A program made the translations under genes and the position numbers. 64,000 nt of DNA from Hippophae tibetana. Its lineage: Eukaryota > Streptophyta > Magnoliopsida > Rosales > Elaeagnaceae. The notes under the pieces are model-generated. The model saw only the letters and a list, made by a program, of their open reading frames with translations. It searched no databases and had not been told where the DNA came from. The DNA is taken from NCBI GenBank assembly GCA_037013495.1, contig CM072801.1, positions 88,893,816-88,957,815 of the forward strand, written 5' to 3'. Below are positions 41,695 to 53,390 of this stretch, piece by piece; the stretch's first letter is position 1, and each line of letters starts with the position of its first letter.

Positions 41695-42345
41695 GATAAA
41701 TAAAGATAGATACACCATTTTCAAAAACCAAGCCTATGATACCAAACAATGCAAATCCTTTTTACGGAAAACATATGTACCTAGGAACAGAAAGAATAAG
41801 AAAGGATTGCTTAAAACATGGTTAAGATGATAGAATTGGAATCCGAAAGAACAAGAATAGAAAACTAGGCAATAGGGTGCGACCAAATTTTAAGATGTCT
41901 GTAAGTAGTATAAACTACGGAATCTGGATTAAAATATGAGAATAGAAAAACTACTCCTATAGTGTGTTTTTTATGTATGGAAACATATTTCGATTTGATA
42001 TATTATAATAGTCGTTTCGATATACGAGTTAAAAGTTATAACAATTTACAGTTTCAACCCCAATTGATAACTTCTTTTTGTTTTGAAATTGTGAACTCCA
42101 GAAACTTTTTTTCTTTTTTCAAAAGCATAGATAGGTTGAACACAAAAATGAAATAACGTGAAAAAAATTCGGTGAAACTAAGGAATGCTACGAAATGAAA
42201 TCCAAATAGGAAAAGAATGACAACAAAATTGAAAGAAAACACTCGACTTGAAGGACACAATTTAATTCTTTTTTCTGATTTCTAACTTAAGAAAGAAGAA
42301 AACAATCAAAGGACAAATTTTTATAAATCTAAAATTCCAACAATA
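41695..42345. repeat. Mosaic monomer: beta first half, A-type second half
   Basis: Up to about 41934 this monomer is beta ('caagcctatg', 'tttacggaaaac', 'gaaaggattgc', 'aagatgtctgtaag', 'ggattaaaatatga'). From there it reads the A-type sequence ('gaatagaaaaactactcc', 'tgtatggaaacatatttcg') instead of the expected 'tgattgcaaaac'. The switch falls inside 'attaaaatatga', identical in both classes, as expected for a crossover or conversion end inside a homologous tract. Confidence 0.85.
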
Positions 42346-42984
42346 GATAAATAAAGATAGAAACACCATTTTTAACAACTAAGGCTATTATACCAATCAA
42401 TGCAAATCCTTTTGGGGGAAAACATATGTACCTAGGAACTCAAAGATTAAGAAAGTTGAATTGCTAAAAACATGGTTAAGATGATAGAATTGGAATCTGA
42501 AAGAACAAGAATAGAAAATTAACAAATAGGGTGTGACCAAATTTCAAGACGTCTGTAAGTAGTATAAACTACGGAATCTGGGTTAAAATATGAGAATAGA
42601 AAAACTACTCCTATAGTGTGTTTTTTATTCGATTTGATATATTATAATAGTCGTTTCAATATACGAGTTAAAAGTTATAACAATTTACAGTTTCAACCCC
42701 AATTGATAACTTCCTTTTGTTTTGAAATTGTGAACTGCAGTAACTTTCTTGTTTTTTTCAAAAACATAGATAGGTTGAACACAAAAATGAAATAACGTGA
42801 AAAATATTCGGTGAAAATAAGGAATGCTACGAAATGAAATCCAAATAGGAAAAGAATGACAACAAAATTGAAAGAAAACACTCGACTTGAAGGACACAAT
42901 TCAATTCTTTTTTCTGATTTCTAACTTAAGAAAGAAGAAAACAATCAAAGGACAAATTTTTATAAATCTAAAATTCAAACAATA
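42346..42984. repeat. Shortest monomer (639 bp) with a 15-bp deletion next to the core
   Basis: At 42621-42636 the sequence reads 'ttttttattcgatttg'. Other A-type monomers have 15 more bases here, including 'gtatggaaacata'. The deletion accounts for 639 against the usual 654 bp and is private to this copy. It ends just before the conserved 18-bp core, which is intact. Confidence 0.9.
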
Positions 42985-45900
42985 GATAAATAGAGATAGA
43001 TAAACCATTTTCAGAAACCAAGGCTATAATACCAAACAATGCAAATTCTTTTCGCGGAAAACATGTGTACCTGGGAATAGAAAGAATAAGAAAGGATTGC
43101 TTAAAACAAGGTTAAGATGATAGAATTGGAATCCGAAAGAACTAGAATAGAAAACTAGGCAATAGGGTGCGACCAAATTTTAAGATGTGTGTAAGTAGTA
43201 TAAACTACGGAATCTGGATTAAAATATGATGATTCCAAAACCACTGCTATAGCTTTTTATGTATCAAAAGGTGCTTCGATTTGATATATTATAATAGTCG
43301 TTTCGATATACGAGTAAAGAGTTATAACAATTTACAGTTTCAACCCCAATTGATAACTTCTTTTTGTTTTGAAATTGTGAACTGCAGAAACTTTCTTTCT
43401 TTTTTCAAAAGCATAGATAGGTTGAACATAAAAATGAAATAACGAGAAAAAATACCGTGAAAGTAAGGAAAGCTACGACATGAAATCCAAATAGGAGAAA
43501 TATGAAATCAAAATTGTAAGAAAACACTCGACTTGAAGGACACAATTTAATTCTTTTTTCTGATTTCAAACATAAGAAAGAACAAAACAATCAAATGACA
43601 AATTTTTATAAATCTAAAATTCAAACAATAGATAAATAAAGATAGATACACCATTTCCAACAACCAAGGCTATTATACCAAACAATACAAATCCTTTTGG
43701 AGGACAACATATGTACCTAGGAACTCAAAGAATAAGAAAGTTGAATTGCTTAATACATGGTTAAGATGATAGAATTGTAATCCGAAAGAACAAGAATAGA
43801 AAAACAAGGTAATAGGGTGCGACCAGATTTTAGGACGTCTATAAGTAGTGTAAACGATGGAATCTGGGTTAAAATATGAGAATAGAAAAACTAGTCCTAT
43901 ACTGAGTTTTTTATGTATGGAAATATATTTCGATTTGATATATTATAATAGTCGTTTCGATGTACGAGTCAAAAGTTATAACAATTTACAGTTTCAACCC
44001 CAATTGATAACTTCGTTTTGTTTTGAAATTGTGAACTGCAGAAACTTTCTTTCTTTTTTCAAAAACATAGATAGGTTGAACACAATAATGAAATAACGAG
44101 AAAAAATACCGTGAAAGTAAGGAAAGCTACGAAATGAAATCCAAATAGGAGAAATATGACATCAAAATTGAAAGAAAACACTCGACTTGAAGGACACAAT
44201 TTAATTCTTTTTTCTGATTTTTGGCTTAAGAAAGAAGAAAACTATCAAAGGACAAATTTTTATAAATCGAAAATTCAAACAATAGATAAATAAAGATAGA
44301 TACACCATTTTCAACATCCAAGCCTATGATACCAAACAATGCAAATCCTTTTCACGGAAAACATATGTACCTAGGAACAGAAAGAATAAGAAAGGATTGC
44401 TTAAAACATGGTTAAGATGATAGAATTGGAATCCGAAAGAACAAGAATAGAAAACTAGGCAATAGGGTGTGACCAAATTTTAAGATGTCTGTAAGTAGTA
44501 TAAACTACGGAATCTGGGTTAAAATATGAGAATAGAAAAACTACTCCTATAGTGTGTTTTTATGTATGGAAACATATTTCGATTTGATATATTATAATAG
44601 TCGTTTCGATATACGAGCAAAAGTTATAACAATTTACAGTTTTAACCCCAATTGATAACTTCTTTTTATTTTGAAATTGTGAACAACAGAAACTTTCTTT
44701 CTTTTTTCAAAAACATAGATAGGTTGAACACAAAAATCAAATAACGAGAAAAAGTACCGTGAAAGTAAGGAAAGCTACGAAATGAAATCCAAATAGGAAA
44801 AGAATGACCACAAAATTGAAAGAAAACACTCCAGTTGAAGGTGACAATTTAATTCTTTTTTCTGATTTCAAGCTGAAGAAAGAAGAAAACAATCAAAGGA
44901 CAAATTTTTATAAATCTAAAATTCAAACAATAGATAAATAAAGATAGATACACCATTTTCAATAACCAAGGCTATGATACCAAACAATGCAAATCCTTTT
45001 GGAGGACAACATATGTACCTAGGAACTCAAAGATTAAGAAAGTTGAATTGCTAAAAACATGGTTAAGATGATAGAATTGGAATCTGAAAGAACAAGAATA
45101 GAAAATTAACAAATAGGATGTGACCAAATTTCAAGACGTCTGTAAGTAGTATAAACTACGGAATCTGGGTTAAAATATGAGAATAGAAAAACTACTCCTA
45201 TAGTGTGTTTTTTATGTATGGAAAAATATTTCGATTTGATATATTATAATAGTCGTTTCAATATACGAGTTAAAAGTTATAACAATTTACAGTTTCAACC
45301 CCAATTGATAACTTCTTTTTGTTTTGAAATTGTGAACTGCAGTAACTTTTTTGTTTTTTTCAAGAACATAGATAGGTTGTACACAAAAATGAAATAATGA
45401 GAAAAAAAAACCGTGAAAGTAAGGAAAGCTACGAAATGAAATCCAAATAGGAAAAGAATGACAACAAAATTGAAAGAAAACACTCGACTTGAAGGACACA
45501 ATTTAATTCTTTTTCCTGATTTCTAACTTAAGAAAGAAGAAAACAATCAAAGGACAAATTTTTATAAATCTAAAATTCCAACAATAGATAAATAAAGATA
45601 GAAACACCATTTTTAACAACTAAGGCTATTATACCAATCAATGCAAATCCTTTTGGGGGAAAACATATGTACCTAGGAACTCAAAGATTAAGAAAGTTGA
45701 ATTGCTAAAAACATGGTTAAGATGATAGAATTGGAATCTGAAAGAACAAGAATAGAAAACTAACAATAAGGTGCGACCAAATTTCAAGACGTCTGTAAGT
45801 AGTATAAACTATGGAATCTGGGTTAAAATATGAGAATAGAAAAACTACTCCTATAGTGTGTTTTTTATGTATGGAAACATATTTCGATTTGATATATTAT

Positions 45901-46239
45901 AATAGTCGTTTCAATATACAAGTTAAAAGTTATAACAATTTACAGTTTCAACCCCAATTGATAACTTCCTTTTGTTTTGAAATTGTGAACTGTAGAAACT
46001 TTCTTTCTTTTTTCAAAAACATAGATTGGTTGAATACAAAAATGAAATAACGTGAAAAAAATTCGGTGAAACTAATGAATGCTACGAAATGAAATCCAAA
46101 TAGGAAAAGAATGACAACAAAATTGAAAGAAAACACTCGACTTGAAGGACACAATTCAATTCTTTTTTCTGATTTCTAACTTAAGAAAGAAGAAAAAAAT
46201 CAAAGGACAAATTTTTATAAATCTAAAATTCAAACAATA
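42985..46239. repeat. Five-monomer HOR unit (3255 bp)
   Basis: Monomer starts: 42985 epsilon (646 bp), 43631 alpha (654), 44285 beta-headed hybrid (648), 44933 gamma (654), 45587 delta (653). It equals the canonical hexamer minus one gamma. Its first part is the second copy of the 3239-bp repeat. The gamma at 44933 has an A-type second half with 'gtaacttttttgttttttt', a variant family ('gtaactttcttg') that becomes common after 53 kb. Confidence 0.84.
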
Positions 46240-49200
46240 GATAAATAGAGATAGATAAACCATTTTCAGCAACCAAGGCTATAATACCAAACAATGCAAA
46301 TTCTTTTAGCGGAAAACATATGTACCTGGGAATAGAAAGAATAAGAAAGGATTGCTTAAAACATGGTTAAGATGATAGAATTGGAATCCGAAAGAACAAG
46401 AATAGAAAACTAGGCAATAGGGTGCGACCAAATTTTAAGATGTGTGTAAGTAGTATAAACTACGGAATCTGGATTAAAATATGATGATTCCAAAACCACT
46501 GCTATAGCTTTTTATGTATCAAAACGTGCTTCGATTTGATATATTACAATAGTCGTTTCGATATACGAGTCAAAAGTTATAACAATTTATAGTTTCAACT
46601 CCAATTGATAACTTCTTTTTATTTTGAAATTGTGAACTTCAGAAACTTTCTTTCTTTTTTCAAAAACATAGATAGGTTGAACACAATAATGAAATAACGA
46701 GAAAAAGTACCGTGAAAGTAAGGAAAGCTAGGAAATGAAATCCAAATAGGAAAAGAATGACAACAAAATTGAAAGAAAACAGTCCACTTGAAGGACACAA
46801 TTTAATTCTTTTTTCTGATTTCAAACTTAAGAAAGAAGAAAACAATCAAATGACAAATTTTTATAAATCTAAAATTCAAACAATAGATAAATAAAGATAG
46901 ATACACCATTTTCAACAACCAAGGCTATTATACCAAACAATACAAATCCTTTTGGAGGACAACATATGTACCTAGGAACTCATAGAATAAGAAAGTTGAA
47001 TTGCTTAATTCATGGTTAAGATGATAGAATTGTAATCCGAAAGAACAAGAATAGAAAAACAAGGTAATAGGGTGCGACCAGATTTTAGGACGTCTATAAG
47101 TAGTGTAAACGATGGAATCTGGGTTAAAATATGAGAATAGAAAAACTAGTCCTATAGTGAGTTTTTTATGTATGGAAATATATTTCGATTTGATATATTA
47201 TAATAGTCGTTTCGATGTACGAGTCAAAAGTTATAACAATTTACAGTTTCAACCCCAATTGATAACTTCGTTTTGTTTTGAAATTGTGAACTGCAGAAAC
47301 TTTCTTTCTTTTTTCAAAAACATAGATAGGTTGAACACAATAATGAAATAACGAGAAAAAATACCGTGAAAGTAAGGAAAGCTACGACATGAAATCCAAA
47401 TAGGAGAAATATGACATCCAAATTGAAAGAAAACACTCGACTTGAAGGACAAAATTTAATTCTTTTTTCTGATTTCTGGCTTAAGAAAGAAGAAAACTAT
47501 CAAAGGACAAATTTTTATAAATCGAAAATTCAAACAATAGATAAATAAAGATAGATACACCATTTTCAAAAACCAAGCCTATGATACCAAACAATGCAAA
47601 TCCTTTTTACGGAAAACATATGTACCTAGGAACAGAAAGAATAAGAAAGGATTGCTTAAAACATGGTTAAGATGATAGAATTGGAATCCGAAAGAACAAG
47701 AATAGAAAACTAGGCAATAGGGTGCGACCAAATTTTAAGATGTCTGTAAGTAGTATAAACTACGGAATCTGGATTAAAAAATGATGACTGCCAAACCACT
47801 GCTATAGCTTTTTATGTATCGAAACGTGCTTCGATTTGATATATTATAATAGTCGTTTCGATATACGAGTCAAAAGTTATAACAATTTACAGTTTTAACC
47901 CCAATTGATAACTTCTTTTTATTTTGAAATTGTGAACAACAGAAACTTTCTTTCTTTTTTCAAAAACATAAATAGGTTGAACACAAAAATCAAATAACGA
48001 GAAAAAGTACCGTGAAAGTAAGGAAAGCTACGAAATGAAATCCAAATAGGAAAAGAATGACCACAAAATTGAAAGAAAACACTCCACTTGAAGGTGACAA
48101 TTTAATTCTTTTTTCTGATTTCAAGCTGAAGAAAGAAGAAAACAATCAAAGGACAAATTTTTATAAATCTAAAATTCAAACAATAGATAAATAAAGATAG
48201 ATACACCATTTTCAATAACCAAGGCTATGATACCAAACAATACAAATCCTTTTGGAGGACAACATATGTACCTAGGAACTCAAAGATTAAGAAAGTTGAA
48301 TTGCTAAAGACATGGTTAAGATGATAGAATTGGAATCTGAAAGAACAAGAATAGAAAATTAACAAATAGGGTGCGACCAAATTTTACGATGTCTGTAAGT
48401 AGTATAAACTACGGAATCTGGATTAAAATATGAGGACTGCAAAACCACTGCTATAGCTTTTTACGTTTGAAACGTGCTTCGATTTGATATATTATAATAG
48501 TCGTTTCGATATACGAGTAAAAAGTTATAACAATTTACAGTTTTAACCCCAATTGATAACTTCTTTTTATTTTGAAATTGTGAACAACAGAAACTTTCTT
48601 TCTTTTTTCAAAAACATAGATAGGTTGAACACAAAAATCAAATAACGAGAAAAAGTACCGTGAAAGTAAGGAAAGCTACGAAATGAAATCCAAATAGGAA
48701 AAGAATGACAACAAAATTGAAAGAAAACACTCTACTTGAAGCTGACAATTTAATTCTTTTTTCTGATTTCAAGCTGAAGAAAGAAGAAAACAATCAAAGG
48801 ACAAATTTTTATAAATCTAAAATTCAAACAATAGATAAATAAAGATAGATACACCATTTTCACCAACCAAGGCTATTATACCAAACAATGCAAATCCTTT
48901 TGGAGGACAACATATGTACCTAGGAACTCAAAGATTAAGAAAGTTGAATTGCTAAAAACATGGTTAAGATGATAGAATTGGAATCTGAAAGAACAAGAAT
49001 AGAAAATTAACAAATAGGGTGTGACCAAATTTCAAGACGTCTGTAAGTAGTATAAACTACGGAATCTGGGTTAAAATATGAGAATAGAAAAACTACTCCT
49101 ATAGTGTGTTTTTTATGTATGGAAACATATTTCGATTTGATATATTATAATAGTCGTTTCGATATACGAGTTAAAAGTTATAACAATTTACAGTTTCAAC

Positions 49201-52200
49201 CCCAATTGATAACTTCCTTTGGTTTTGAAATTGTGAACTGCAGAAACTTTCTTTCTTTTTTCAAAAACATAGATAGGTTGAACACAAAAATGAAATAACG
49301 TGAAAAAATACCCTGAAAGTAAGGAAAGCTACGAAATGAAATCCAAATAGGAAAAATATGACATCAAAATTGAAAGAAAACACTCGACTTGAAGGACACA
49401 ATTTAATTCTTTTTTCTAATTTCTGGCTTAAGAAAGAAGAAAACTATCAAAGGACAAATTTTTATAAATCTAAAATTCAAACAATAGATAAATAAAGATA
49501 GATACACCATTTTCAAAAACCAAGCCTATGATACCAAACAATGCAAATCCTTTTCAAGGAAAACATATGTACCTAGGAACAAAAAGAATAAGAAAGGATT
49601 GCTTAAAACATGGTTAAGATGATAGAATTGGAATCCGAAAGAACAAGAATAGAAAACAAGGTAATAGGGTGCGACCAAATTTTAAGACGTCTATAAGTAG
49701 TGTAAACGATGGAATCTGGGTTAAAATATGAGAATAGAACTACTACTCCTATAGTGTCTTTTTTTATGTATGGAAACATATTTCGATTTGATATATTATA
49801 ATAGTCGTTTCGATATACGAGTCAAAAGTTATAACAATTTACAGTTTCAACCCCAATTGATAACTTCCTTTGGTTTTGAAATTGTGAACTGCAGAAACTT
49901 TCTTTCTTTTTTCAAAAACATAGATAGGTTGAACACAAAAATGAAATAACGTGAAAAAATACCCTGAAAGTAAGGAAAGCTACGAAATGAAATCCAAATA
50001 GGAAAAGAATGACCACAAAATTGAAAGAAAACACTCCACTTGAAGGTGACAATTTAATTCTTTTTTCTGATTTCAAGCTGAAGAAAGAAGAAAACAATCA
50101 AAGGACAAATTTTTATAAATCTAAAATTCAAACAATAGATAAATAAAGATAGATACACCATTTTCAATAACCAAGGCTATGATACCAAACAATACAAATC
50201 CTTTTGGAGGACAACATATGTACCTAGGAACTCAAAGATTAAGAAAGTTGAATTGCTAAAGACATGGTTAAGATGATAGAATTGGAATCTGAAAGAACAA
50301 GAATAGAAAATTAACAAATAGGGTGCGACCAAATTTTACGATGTCTGTAAGTAGTATAAACTACGGAATCTGGATTAAAATATGAGGACTGCAAAACCAC
50401 TGCTATAGCTTTTTACGTTTGAAACGTGCTTCGATTTGATATATTATAATAGTCGTTTCGATATACGAGTAAAAAGTTATAACAATTTACAGTTTTAACC
50501 CCAATTGATAACTTCTTTTTATTTTGAAATTGTGAACAACAGAAACTTTCTTTCTTTTTTCAAAAACATAGATAGGTTGAACACAAAAATCAAATAACGA
50601 GAAAAAGTACCGTGAAAGTAAGGAAAGCTACGAAATGAAATCCAAATAGGAAAAGAATGACAACAAAATTGAAAGAAAACACTCTACTTGAAGCTGACAA
50701 TTTAATTCTTTTTTCTGATTTCAAGCTGAAGAAAGAAGAAAACAATCAAAGGACAAATTTTTATAAATCTAAAATTCAAACAATAGATAAATAAAGATAG
50801 ATACACCATTTTCACCAACCAAGGCTATTATACCAAACAATGCAAATCCTTTTGGAGGACAACATATGTACCTAGGAACTCAAAGATTAAGAAAGTTGAA
50901 TTGCTAAAAACATGGTTAAGATGATAGAATTGGAATCTGAAAGAACAAGAATAGAAAATTAACAAATAGGGTGTGACCAAATTTCAAGACGTCTGTAAGT
51001 AGTATAAACTACGGAATCTGGGTTAAAATATGAGAATAGAAAAACTACTCCTATAGTGTGTTTTTTATGTATGGAAACATATTTCGATTTGATATATTAT
51101 AATAGTCGTTTCGATATACGAGTTAAAAGTTATAACAATTTACAGTTTCAACCCCAATTGATAACTTCCTTTGGTTTTGAAATTGTGAACTGCAGAAACT
51201 TTCTTTCTTTTTTCAAAAACATAGATAGGTTGAACACAAAAATGAAATAACGTGAAAAAATACCCTGAAAGTAAGGAAAGCTACGAAATGAAATCCAAAT
51301 AGGAAAAATATGACATCAAAATTGAAAGAAAACACTCGACTTGAAGGACACAATTTAATTCTTTTTTCTAATTTCTGGCTTAAGAAAGAAGAAAACTATC
51401 AAAGGACAAATTTTTATAAATCTAAAATTCAAACAATAGATAAATAAAGATAGATACACCATTTTCAAAAACCAAGCCTATGATACCAAACAATGCAAAT
51501 CCTTTTCAAGGAAAACATATGTACCTAGGAACAAAAAGAATAAGAAAGGATTGCTTAAAACATGGTTAAGATGATAGAATTGGAATCCGAAAGAACAAGA
51601 ATAGAAAACAAGGTAATAGGGTGCGACCAAATTTTAAGACGTCTATAAGTAGTGTAAACGATGGAATCTGGGTTAAAATATGAGAATAGAACTACTACTC
51701 CTATAGTGTCTTTTTTTATGTATGGAAACATATTTCGATTTGATATATTATAATAGTCGTTTCGATATACGAGTCAAAAGTTATAACAATTTACAGTTTC
51801 AACGCCAACTGTTAACTTCTTTTTGTTTTGAAATTGTGAACTGCAGAAACTTTCTTTCTTTTTTCAAAAACATAGATAGGTTGAACACAAAAATCAAATA
51901 ACGAGAAAAAGTACCGTGAAAGTAAGGAAATCTACGAAATGAAATCCAAATAGGAAAAGAATGACAACAAAATTGAAAGAAAACACTCCACTTGAAGGTG
52001 ACAATTTAATTCTTTTTTCTGATTTCAAGCTAAAGAAAGAAAAAAAAATCAAAGGACAAATTTTTATAAATCTAAAATTCAAACAATAGATAAATAAAGA
52101 TAGATACACCATTTTCAACAACCAAGGCTATGATACCAAACAATGCAAATCCTTTTGGAGGACAACATATGTACCTAGGAACTCAAAGATTAAGAAAGTT

Positions 52201-53390
52201 GAATTGCTAAAAACATGGTTAAGATGATAGAATTGGAATCTGAAAGAACAAGAATAGAAAATTAACAAATAGGGTGCGACCAAATTTTACGATGTCTGTA
52301 AGTAGTATAAACTACGGAATCTGGATTAAAATATGATGATTGCAAAACGACTGCTATAGCTTTTTATGTATCGAAACGTGCTTCGATTTGATATATTATA
52401 ATAGTCGTTTCGATATACGAGTCAAAAGTTATACAATTTAAAGTTTTAACCCCAATTGATAACTTCTTTTTATTTTGAAATTGTGAACAACAGAAACTTT
52501 CTTTCTTTTTTCAAAAACATAGATAGGTTGAACACAAAAATCAAATAACGAGAAAAAGTACCGTGAAAGTAAGGAAAACTACGAAATGAAATCCAAATAG
52601 GAAAAGAATGACAACAAAATTGAAAGAAAACACTCCACTTGACGGTGACAATTTAATTCTTTTTTCTGATTTCTCACTTTAGAAAGAAGAAAACAATCAA
52701 AGGACAAATTTTTATAAATCTAAAATTCAAACAATAGATAAATAAAGATAGATACACCATTTTCAACAACCAAGGCTATGATACCAAACAATGCAAATCC
52801 TTTTGGAGGACAACATATGTACCTAGGAAGTCAAAGATTAAGAAAGTTGAATTGCTAAAAACATGGTTAAGATGATAGAATTGGAATCTGAAAGAACAAG
52901 AATAGAAAATTAACAAATAGGGTGTGACCAAATTTCAAGACGTCTGTAAGTAGTATAAACTACGGAATCTGGGTTAAAATATGAGAATAGAAAAACTACT
53001 CCTATAGTGTGTTTTTTATGTATGGAAACATATTTCGATTTGATATATTATAATAGTCGTTTCGATATACGAGTTAAAAGTTATAACAATTTACAGTTTC
53101 AACCCCAATTGATAACTTCCTTTTGTTTTGAAATTGTGAACTGCAGTAACTTTCTTGTTTTTTTCAAAAACATAGATAGGTTGAACACAAAAATGAAAAA
53201 ACGAGAAAAAAATACCGTGAAAGTAAGGAAAGCTACGAATTGAAATCCAAATAGGAAAAGAATGACAACAAAATTGAAAGAAAACACTCGACTTGAAGGC
53301 CACAATTCAATTCTTTTTTCTGATTTCTAACTTAAGAAAGAAGAAAACAATCAAAGGACAAATTTTTATAAATCTAAAATTCAAACAATA
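46240..53390. repeat. Eleven-monomer block passing into a beta-gamma-gamma trimer array
   Basis: Monomer starts: 46240 epsilon, 46886 alpha, 47540 beta, 48186 gamma, 48834 gamma, 49487 beta-head, 50138 gamma, 50786 gamma, 51439 beta-head, 52089 gamma, 52737 gamma. After the opening epsilon-alpha pair the unit shortens to three monomers. The beta-head monomers from 49487 on have first halves with 'cttttcaaggaaaac' and 'aacaaaaagaataag', joined to an alpha/zeta-like second half ('caaggtaataggg', 'gacgtctataagtagtg'). Confidence 0.84.
48013..51803. repeat. 1839-bp apparently identical repeat at offset 1952
   Basis: Positions 48013-49851 and 49965-51803 show no difference by eye. Shared rare variants are 'gaatgaccacaaaa', 'ctaaagacatgg', 'tttacgatgtctg', 'tatgaggactgc', 'tttacgtttgaaacg', 'cactctacttgaagctgac', 'ttcaccaacc', 'cctttggttttg' and 'gtctttttttatg'. 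The limits are set by 'accgtg' against 'accctg' on the left and 'aacccc' against 'aacgcc' on the right. Confidence 0.9.

Larger units (their letters stand above)
39746..42984. repeat. Five-monomer HOR unit (3239 bp) with mosaic monomers
   Basis: Monomer starts: 39746 epsilon (646 bp), 40392 alpha (654), 41046 beta-first-half/delta-second-half (649), 41695 beta-first-half/A-type-second-half (651), 42346 delta-head monomer with a short internal deletion (639). The unit is the first copy of a 3239-bp period whose epsilon-alpha-beta part recurs from 42985. Confidence 0.83.
39520..44605. repeat. Five-monomer repeat, offset 3239 bp
   Basis: About 39.52-41.36 kb recurs at 42.76-44.60 kb, an offset of 3239 bp. 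Shared private variants: 'aaaaatattcggtgaaaata', 'aaaacatgtgtacctggg', 'gtatcaaaaggtgc', 'gagtaaagagtt', 'gctacgacatg', 'catttccaacaacc' and 'cctatactgag'. Only scattered differences are visible, for example 'cttaagaaagaac' against 'cataagaaagaac'. The stretch between (about 41.36-42.76 kb) is not part of the match. The shared part ends near 41.36 kb where the second copy switches to a gamma-type second half. Confidence 0.87.
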
